NCBI GenBank assembly: GCA_013299115.1
Contig: JAAFKA010000006.1
Span: forward strand, 1 to 64,000
Direction: 5' to 3'
From: Cytophagales bacterium
GTDB lineage: Bacteria > Bacteroidota > Bacteroidia > Cytophagales > Thermoflexibacteraceae
Length of the DNA stretch: 64,000 bases
Shown here: in pieces, positions 58,584 through 64,000 of the stretch
Position numbering within the stretch: position 1 is the first letter of the stretch
How the letters are laid out: every line of letters starts with the position of its first letter
Position numbers and translations under genes: made by a program
The notes under the pieces: generated by a model
Databases searched by the model: none
Seen by the model: only the letters and a program-made list of their open reading frames with translations
What the model was told of the DNA's origin: nothing

Positions 58584-60809
58584 ATGATACATTTTAAAAC
58601 TATCCTTTACTTTGCTCTTTTGTGGGTGTTGCTGCCCACCAATTTGTTTGCACAAAACAATAGGGATAGTTTGCGTAAAATATTGGCAACTCATTTGCCT
58701 ACGGACAGCCTTTATGTGTTGGCAAAAATAGATTTGGCAAACGAACTTCGCTATGATGCCCCCGATACAGCCCTGAACTTGGCAACAGAAGCCTTAGCCT
58801 TAGCCCAAAAACAAGATTTTACCAAAGCAATGGGCAGAGCAAACCGAATAATAGGCGTATGCTACCGCAATGCAGGCAATCACGAAAAAGCCCTGACCTA
58901 CTTCAAACAGAGTGAAAAAGCTGCCCAAGCAAGCAATGACAAAGAAGGGCTGGCTTTCACTTACAACAGCATTGCAGCCATTTATAAAAATCAGGCAAAT
59001 TCGCCACTTGCCATAGAATATTGCCAAAAAGCTCTGCAACAATTTGAGGCTTTGGGAGATAAAAAAGGGGCTGCTTATGTATTCAATAACTTGGCTGATA
59101 TTTACACCGAGCAAGGAGATTATGCAAAAGGACTTGCTTATGCCCAGAATGGTTTGCAATACAACGAGGAAATCAACAACACCAAAGGACTTTTTTACTC
59201 CAATTTTAATATAGCTGAAATTTATCGGTTGCAAAAGCAGCACAGCAAAGCCTTGGCTTACCAACTAAAAAATATGGCTTTGGCAGAGCAAAATAAAGAC
59301 CAATCGGATATGATTTATGCTTGCAACCAAATAGGCAGTTCGTACATGGCTCTCTACGACCACGAAAAAGCATTGCCTTACCTCCAAAAAGCCTTGCAAC
59401 TATCGCAAGAAACTAAAAATACAAGTCGTTTGACTGTTACACAAACCAATTTGGCACAGTGGCACAAAAACAAACAGCAATATGCCATAGCTTTTGATTA
59501 TGCCCAAAAAGCCTTGACCAATGCCCAAACCTTAGCAAAAATTAACCTCATAGAATCCGCAGCCTTGCAACACAGCGAAATTGCAGCCTTGCAAGGCAAC
59601 TATGCAATGGCTTATAAAAGTCATTTATTGTATAAAAAAATGGCAGATAGTCTGCAAAATGAGAAAAATGTAAGGGCTTCTCTCCAAAAAGAATTTACCT
59701 TTGCCGAAGAACAACACAAATTAGAGCAACAAAAAAGTGAATTGTCGCATTTGGCAGCTTTGCAACAGCAAAAAACAATGCGAAATGGTGTATTGGTAGC
59801 TTTGGCACTGATGATTTTGGTAGCTTTTTTAGGTTTTCGTTCTTATTTCATCAAGAAAAAATCCAATTTGTTGTTAGAGGAACAAAAAGTTGAGATTAAA
59901 ATAGCCAACGATGGGCTAAACCAAATGAACGAGGAACTGCACCAACAACAAGAGGAACTTATGATGTTGAACGAAAATTTGGGCAAACAAAAAAAAGAAT
60001 TGGAAACTACTTATACCAAATTAAAAACTACTTCCACACAATTAGACCAAAGTATTTCCTACGCCTCTGATATTCAGGCTATTGTGCAGCCTACTCTGCA
60101 GGATTTTTTGAACTATTTTCAGGCTGCTTTTATCATTTACAAACCCAGAGATGTGGTATCGGGAGATTTTTACTGGCTTTCGCAACTGAATGAACAACAG
60201 GCTGTTTTTGCCTTAGCCGACTGCACAGGGCATGGTGTACCTGGGGCTTTTATGAGTATGTTGGGTTGCACCTTGCTGCACGAAATTGTCAATATCAAAC
60301 AAGTGCATGACGACCCTGCACGTATTTTACGCAACCTCAATGCTGCTTTTCAACGGATTTTGAAACAAGAAAGTAGCAACAACAGAGATGGTATGGACAT
60401 CAGCGTATGTTTTTTTGACAAGCAAAGCAATGAAAAAACTATCAAAATGGTATTTGCAGGGGCAAAAACACAATTTTACTATGCAGCCAATGAGGAGTTG
60501 GTGCATTTACATGGCGACAAATTGTATTTGGGTGGGCGGGGCAAAGCAGGAGAATTTACAAACCAAACCCATTTGTTTGCCGAAAAAGTGCAGTGCTATT
60601 TCTTTACAGACGGCTACATAGACCAAAACAATGAGGAAAGAGAAAAACTTGGCTCTGCTCGCCTAAGACAAGCCTTGCAAACTTGCCAGCATTTGCCACC
60701 AATCCAACAAGAACAGCATCTGACTCACGTATTGGCAGCCCACCAAGCTCAAGCAATTCAACGTGATGATATTTCGTTTGTATATTTGGGATTGGCTATT
60801 GCAATATAA
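58584..60809 (+). CDS. TPR-repeat PP2C/SpoIIE-type serine phosphatase
   Basis: A 741-residue envelope sensor phosphatase. Signal sequence (MIHFKTILYFALLWVLLPTN...FAQ), then TPR repeats at about 40-340 (ALTYFKQSEKAAQASNDKEG), a single membrane segment at about 400-418, coiled coil at about 430-490, and a SpoIIE phosphatase domain at about 510-741 (VVSGDFYWLSQ, ALADCTGHGVPGAFMSMLG, RDGMDISVCFF, YFFTDGYIDQ, QRDDISFV). The metal-binding Asp residues are present. Such proteins act in partner-switch signalling. No anti-sigma or antagonist gene is adjacent. Confidence 0.9.
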   Translation: MIHFKTILYFALLWVLLPTNLFAQNNRDSLRKILATHLPTDSLYVLAKIDLANELRYDAPDTALNLATEALALAQKQDFTKAMGRANRIIGVCYRNAGNHEKALTYFKQSEKAAQASNDKEGLAFTYNSIAAIYKNQANSPLAIEYCQKALQQFEALGDKKGAAYVFNNLADIYTEQGDYAKGLAYAQNGLQYNEEINNTKGLFYSNFNIAEIYRLQKQHSKALAYQLKNMALAEQNKDQSDMIYACNQIGSSYMALYDHEKALPYLQKALQLSQETKNTSRLTVTQTNLAQWHKNKQQYAIAFDYAQKALTNAQTLAKINLIESAALQHSEIAALQGNYAMAYKSHLLYKKMADSLQNEKNVRASLQKEFTFAEEQHKLEQQKSELSHLAALQQQKTMRNGVLVALALMILVAFLGFRSYFIKKKSNLLLEEQKVEIKIANDGLNQMNEELHQQQEELMMLNENLGKQKKELETTYTKLKTTSTQLDQSISYASDIQAIVQPTLQDFLNYFQAAFIIYKPRDVVSGDFYWLSQLNEQQAVFALADCTGHGVPGAFMSMLGCTLLHEIVNIKQVHDDPARILRNLNAAFQRILKQESSNNRDGMDISVCFFDKQSNEKTIKMVFAGAKTQFYYAANEELVHLHGDKLYLGGRGKAGEFTNQTHLFAEKVQCYFFTDGYIDQNNEEREKLGSARLRQALQTCQHLPPIQQEQHLTHVLAAHQAQAIQRDDISFVYLGLAIAI

Positions 60810-60862
60810 GTTCTTAAAAATCAATAATTTAAAATTAGTATCTTACAACTAACAGGCATCTT

Positions 60863-62296
60863 ATGTTTATCATTATTTTTCTCGTTGCTTCTGTTGCTAT
60901 GGCAGCAGCAGCTTACCTTATCAAAGTAAAGTATATCAGTTATGGTATTACAGCTTTGCACACTTGCCTATTGATAGCCCTCAATGTGCATGAGTTTTAC
61001 TACCTCAACCAATTAGAGGCAGAATATTTTGAGTCTGATTATTTGAGCATTATTTTTCTCACTATTCTGTCCATTATCAGCATTACCACCCAAATTCATG
61101 CCTATATCTACAATGAAAAACGGCAAGAATACAGGCGAAATGTGTCTGTCCATAACATGGGCTTTATCATTTTTGTTACGGCAATAGCTGCGGTTTGTAT
61201 GGCTCAACACGTGGGTATTTTGTGGGCTTTTGTCGAAATGACTACGTTGGCTGCTTCGGTTTTGATTTATCACGATAGAAATTTGTTGGCACTCGAAGGC
61301 ACTTGGAAATATATTTTTGTCTGTTCCATAGGCATTGCGTTAGCTTTTGCGGGCATTTTGTTTTTGGGTGTAGCCATTCAAGAAGCTCATTTGTTAGATT
61401 TTTCTATCCTCACTATCAAGGCACACGCCAAAGAAATGAATCCTATCTGGTTGAAAGTTTGCTTTTTGCTTATTCTCACAGGGTTTAGCGTCAAAATGGG
61501 CATTGCTCCTTTATTCAACGTGGACATAGATGCCAAAGATGTTTCGCCTTCGCCTATCGGGGCTATGTTTTCGAGTTGCCTGACCAATGTAGGTTTCATT
61601 TCTATCTTTCGTTTTTACGAATGTTTTACCGAAACGGCTATCTTGGGCTGGATGAACAATGTGCTGATGATTTCGGGCGTATTGTCTATCTTTTTTGCTA
61701 GCACTTATCTGTTGAAAGTAGATAATTACAAAAGAGCTTTTGCTTATTCGAGTATGGAACATTCAGGTATTGCCATCATTGCCTTAGCCACAGGACACCC
61801 CATTGGCTATTTTGCTTGTGTTTTGCACCTTATTTTGCACTCTTTTACAAAAGCAAGTTTGTTTTATCAAATAGGGCAAGTCTATCGAGTCTTTAACAGC
61901 AAATACGAAAGTGGCGTTGGTGGTTATTTCAAACTGAATCCTTTGGGTGGTTTGGTTTTGTTGTTTGGAATGTTGAGCATTTTGGCTTTGCCACCATTTG
62001 GGCTGTTTATCAGCGAATTTATGATGTTCAGGGCTTTGGCACTCACCAATAATTGGCTTATTTTAATTGGCGTCGTAATCTTATTGAGTTTTATTGTTTA
62101 TAGTTTGTCCAAAAAGTTTATACACTTGCTTTTTGGTAAATTTGATTTCCAATGCTCCGATATTAGGCAACACGTACACCCCGCCGAAACTTTTTCGCAG
62201 TTTGTGTTGCTCGGCTTGGTCATGTATGTAGGCGTTATACAACCTGACTTTTTGGTAAATTATATCAATAAAGCTATTGAAGTGTTGGGTAAGTAA
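60863..62296 (+). CDS. hydrogenase-4 subunit F / NuoN-like proton-conducting membrane protein
   Basis: A 477-residue membrane protein with about 12-14 segments. The core has WAFVEMTTLAASVLIYHDRN (Glu of the conserved membrane motif) and LTGFSVKMGIAPLFNVDIDA (Lys motif, KxG-x-x-P), followed by DAKDVSPSPIGAMFSSCLTN. It resembles the antiporter-like subunits HyfF/MrpD/NuoN. It is single here, without hydrogenase, Mrp or Nuo partners, and may be part of an unlinked complex. Related orphan genes are also found in DAB-type bicarbonate transporters, which need a partner that is absent here. Confidence 0.78.
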   Translation: MFIIIFLVASVAMAAAAYLIKVKYISYGITALHTCLLIALNVHEFYYLNQLEAEYFESDYLSIIFLTILSIISITTQIHAYIYNEKRQEYRRNVSVHNMGFIIFVTAIAAVCMAQHVGILWAFVEMTTLAASVLIYHDRNLLALEGTWKYIFVCSIGIALAFAGILFLGVAIQEAHLLDFSILTIKAHAKEMNPIWLKVCFLLILTGFSVKMGIAPLFNVDIDAKDVSPSPIGAMFSSCLTNVGFISIFRFYECFTETAILGWMNNVLMISGVLSIFFASTYLLKVDNYKRAFAYSSMEHSGIAIIALATGHPIGYFACVLHLILHSFTKASLFYQIGQVYRVFNSKYESGVGGYFKLNPLGGLVLLFGMLSILALPPFGLFISEFMMFRALALTNNWLILIGVVILLSFIVYSLSKKFIHLLFGKFDFQCSDIRQHVHPAETFSQFVLLGLVMYVGVIQPDFLVNYINKAIEVLGK

Positions 62297-62341
62297 AAAA
62301 CTTATTTTGCCTTTTTGCAAATCCCTTTGTTTTGTAAAGAT

Positions 62342-63232
62342 TTAAGTAACAGCGGCTATCATCTTTTTCCCTATCAAAATTTTTGCTAACAAAACTGATT
62401 GCACTGTGGATAAACCTAAATAGCTTACACATTGCCACCAATGACGCAGAGCAGCCCTGCGTTGGTGGGCTATGTAGTGGTGGATGGCACAAAAACGGTG
62501 ATGATGACCCAAAAAAATTTTAGTTTCCTCGGCTGTTAGGTCGAGCAAAGGCAACAAAAAATCAGTGGCTCGTTGGCGTGCAGCTATTGCTTTTTGGTTG
62601 TCTTTCATTGTTTGTTGAGGGTGTTCGTTAATAGTCATTGCAACTTTGGCAATGAAATACAACTTGTCGTGCCTCAAATTTTGTATGTTAAACAGCCAAT
62701 CTTCAAAAATATTAAATTCAGGTGGAAACGGCACCAATTTGGGATTTGCTAACCGAACACAAACTACTGTGCCAAAGATACTACCTTTTAGCAGTAGTTG
62801 GTAGTCATAAAAACCTGTGGCTAATCGGGCAGTTTCATTAAAACTAATTTTATCTTCGGATTTAAATTGGCGGTGGCACGCAAAAAAATTACAAGTTGGG
62901 TATTGCTCAATAGCTACATATAAGATACTCAGATAATCGGGGTGCATGAGGTCGTCGGAGTCAAAAAATACTGCAAATTGTCCTTTTGCTTGCTGCATAC
63001 CATAATTGCGAGCTATAGACCTTTCTTCATTTTTTTTACGTAAGTACCTGATAGATTGACAGTTATAAAATTTTGTAGCCATTAATTCAGGTGTGCCGTC
63101 GGTACTGCCGTCGTCTATTACCAATAGCTCAAAGTTGCTAAAATCTTGAGCTAACACACTTTGCAAAGTAGCTTCCAAAAAATTTGCTCTGTTGTAAGTA
63201 GGAATAATAACCGAGAAAAAAGGTTGCATCAT
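62342..63232 (-). CDS. GT2-family glycosyltransferase
   Basis: A 296-residue GT-A fold enzyme: FFSVIIPTYNRANFLEATLQ, LLVIDDGSTDGTPELM and FAVFFDSDDLMHPDY (the DxD-type metal site), with ED-W (FEDWLF) in the acceptor half. It transfers a sugar from a nucleotide sugar to an unknown acceptor. The start is the Met at 63232 or the next codon at 63229. It is convergent with the hydrogenase-like gene. Confidence 0.88.
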   Translation of the reverse strand: MMQPFFSVIIPTYNRANFLEATLQSVLAQDFSNFELLVIDDGSTDGTPELMATKFYNCQSIRYLRKKNEERSIARNYGMQQAKGQFAVFFDSDDLMHPDYLSILYVAIEQYPTCNFFACHRQFKSEDKISFNETARLATGFYDYQLLLKGSIFGTVVCVRLANPKLVPFPPEFNIFEDWLFNIQNLRHDKLYFIAKVAMTINEHPQQTMKDNQKAIAARQRATDFLLPLLDLTAEETKIFLGHHHRFCAIHHYIAHQRRAALRHWWQCVSYLGLSTVQSVLLAKILIGKKMIAAVT

Positions 63233-63589
63233 TTTATCTTTTACCTACAAAACTAATACTTCAGTTGCAATAAACAAGGGAGAAATTATGTTATTACTTT
63301 TGCAAAGCAATTAAAATCTATATAATTTTTGCGTAATTCTGTATTTTCATTGTATTTTGCGGTTCTTTAGGATTAGATATGAAATATTATATATGAGATA
63401 TGAAATTAAATTATTTGGGTTAGCCGACAATTTTTGTGGAAACGTAGGTCTTTGATTTATCAAAGACTGTGATAAATCAACGACTGTTTAGCAAAGCATT
63501 TGATAAATCAAATGCCTACATTGTTTTTATTCCACAAAAAATTGTCGGACAACCATTATTTGATATCCAAAATTCAAAACTAAAAATTT
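63233..63589. other. spacer with a complete copy of the GTTGTCNGA..AATTTTTGTGGAA repeat
   Basis: 357 bp. The first 190 bp are A+T rich with no recognisable gene. The repeat at 63423-63553 fills most of the rest. Confidence 0.7.
63423..63553. repeat. MITE-like repeat, full copy
   Basis: GCCGACAATTTTTGTGGAA at the left and TTCCACAAAAAATTGTCGG-ACAAC at the right form the terminal inverted repeat. Between them lie three TTGATTTATCAA-type palindromes. It is the same family as 15586-15697. Confidence 0.75.
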
Positions 63590-64000
63590 ATGGAAGCTAT
63601 TGCAAAAAAACCGCAAAGACGTTGGTTAGAAGGTGACCCTATCATCTGGACTGTCGTTTTTGCCTTGTCTTTAATCAGTATTTTGGTGGTTTACAGTGCC
63701 TCTGGCACGTTGGCTTTCCGCAAATTAGGTAGAGATACAGAGTATTATTTGTTCAAGCACGCCGTTTTGCTTTTTGCAGGTTTGGCAGCTATGTGGCTTT
63801 GCCACAAGGTTGATTATATCTACTTTTCGAGGCTTTCGAGATTTGGCTTATTAATCTCTGTTCCTTTGCTGCTGTTTACTTGGAAATACGGCACCACCAT
63901 TCATGATGCTACTCGTTGGCTCACCATTCCTTATATCAACCATACTTTTCAGCCTTCTGATTTAGCAAAATTATCATTGATAGCCAGCGTAGCCAGTATG
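63590..64000 (+). CDS. ftsW: FtsW-type peptidoglycan polymerase, 5' part (runs off the window)
   Basis: 137 codons are visible: MEAIAKKPQRRWLEGDP, membrane segments IIWTVVFALSLISILVVYSA, SGTLAFRKLGRDTEYYLFKH and GLLISVPLLLFTWKYG, then DATRWLTIPYINHTFQPSDL-AKLS. The W-L/QPSDLAKL block is diagnostic of the SEDS family, and YYLFKHAVLL is typical of Bacteroidota FtsW. It makes septal peptidoglycan in cell division. RodA is a less likely alternative. Confidence 0.85.
   Translation, partial: MEAIAKKPQRRWLEGDPIIWTVVFALSLISILVVYSASGTLAFRKLGRDTEYYLFKHAVLLFAGLAAMWLCHKVDYIYFSRLSRFGLLISVPLLLFTWKYGTTIHDATRWLTIPYINHTFQPSDLAKLSLIASVASM

Noticed and set aside
1-64000. tRNA genes as integration sites for the defence modules
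   Set aside because: No cloverleaf-like sequence was recognised by eye; the duplicated sequences flanking the modules are valS ends, not tRNA. A dedicated tRNA search was not possible here.

Overview
The window looks like a chromosomal segment of a low-GC member of the Bacteroidota, probably Cytophagia-like (the class is inference). The support is the TAnnTTTG promoter motif with an upstream TTTG, the near absence of Shine-Dalgarno sequences, type IX secretion (T9SS) C-terminal sorting domains, a FecA-type TonB receptor with a CarboxypepD_reg-like front domain, a DUF4834-type small protein, and very A+T-rich spacers. No tRNA, rRNA, CRISPR array or phage structural gene was seen.

Region by region. 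1-15.6 kb: the start of an IS30-family transposase at the left edge, then mostly housekeeping and cell-surface genes (lepB, FecA-like receptor, HEAT-cyclophilin fusion, membrane glycosyltransferase-like protein, PA14-OmpA lipid/peptidoglycan-associated protein, epimerase and GT4 glycosyltransferase, PhaE-like protein, ferritin, YqeY). 15.7-25.3 kb: a type IIG/IIL restriction-modification enzyme with palindromic repeats inside its reading frame, a hydrolase lipoprotein, a CrtI-like flavoprotein, a dead RibD/DHFR-type pseudogene, an AraC regulator, and a decaying three-gene DUF262/ATPase operon. 25.5-27.1 kb: an HlyD-type adaptor and a small membrane protein.

27.2-38.4 kb is a defence island built around valS. 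An adenine methylase plus nuclease pair lies upstream. An AbiL-like RloA/RloB pair is inserted at the valS start codon, with RloB read straight into valyl-tRNA synthetase. An AAA ATPase plus PIN-like nuclease pair is inserted after the valS stop codon. Duplicated pieces of the valS 5' and 3' ends flank these modules, and the 3' copies differ only at synonymous positions. valS itself also carries two in-frame GC-rich palindromic elements.

38.4-45.2 kb: small lipoprotein, ACMSD-family decarboxylase, M16 protease, photolyase and asparagine synthetase. 45.2-58.4 kb: a tandem array of about six units. Each unit is, or was, a coiled-coil XRE regulator divergent from a small outer-membrane beta-barrel gene, followed by a T9SS-secreted protein gene. 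Two secreted-protein genes are full length; the others are truncated, nonsense-mutated or reduced to a few codons. Two fragments of a second asnB copy flank part of the array in circularly permuted order. 58.6-64 kb: a TPR-SpoIIE phosphatase, a hydrogenase-4/NuoN-like membrane subunit, a GT2 glycosyltransferase and the start of ftsW.

The two most unusual signals are (1) valS acting as an insertion site for defence modules at both ends, including an RloB-ValRS fusion, and (2) the XRE / beta-barrel / T9SS-cargo array, which looks like a recombining surface-variation locus with silent partial copies. Several families of palindromic repeats run through the window. Two of them occur inside genes, and the in-gene copies have lost the stop codon that the intergenic form of the repeat would introduce.
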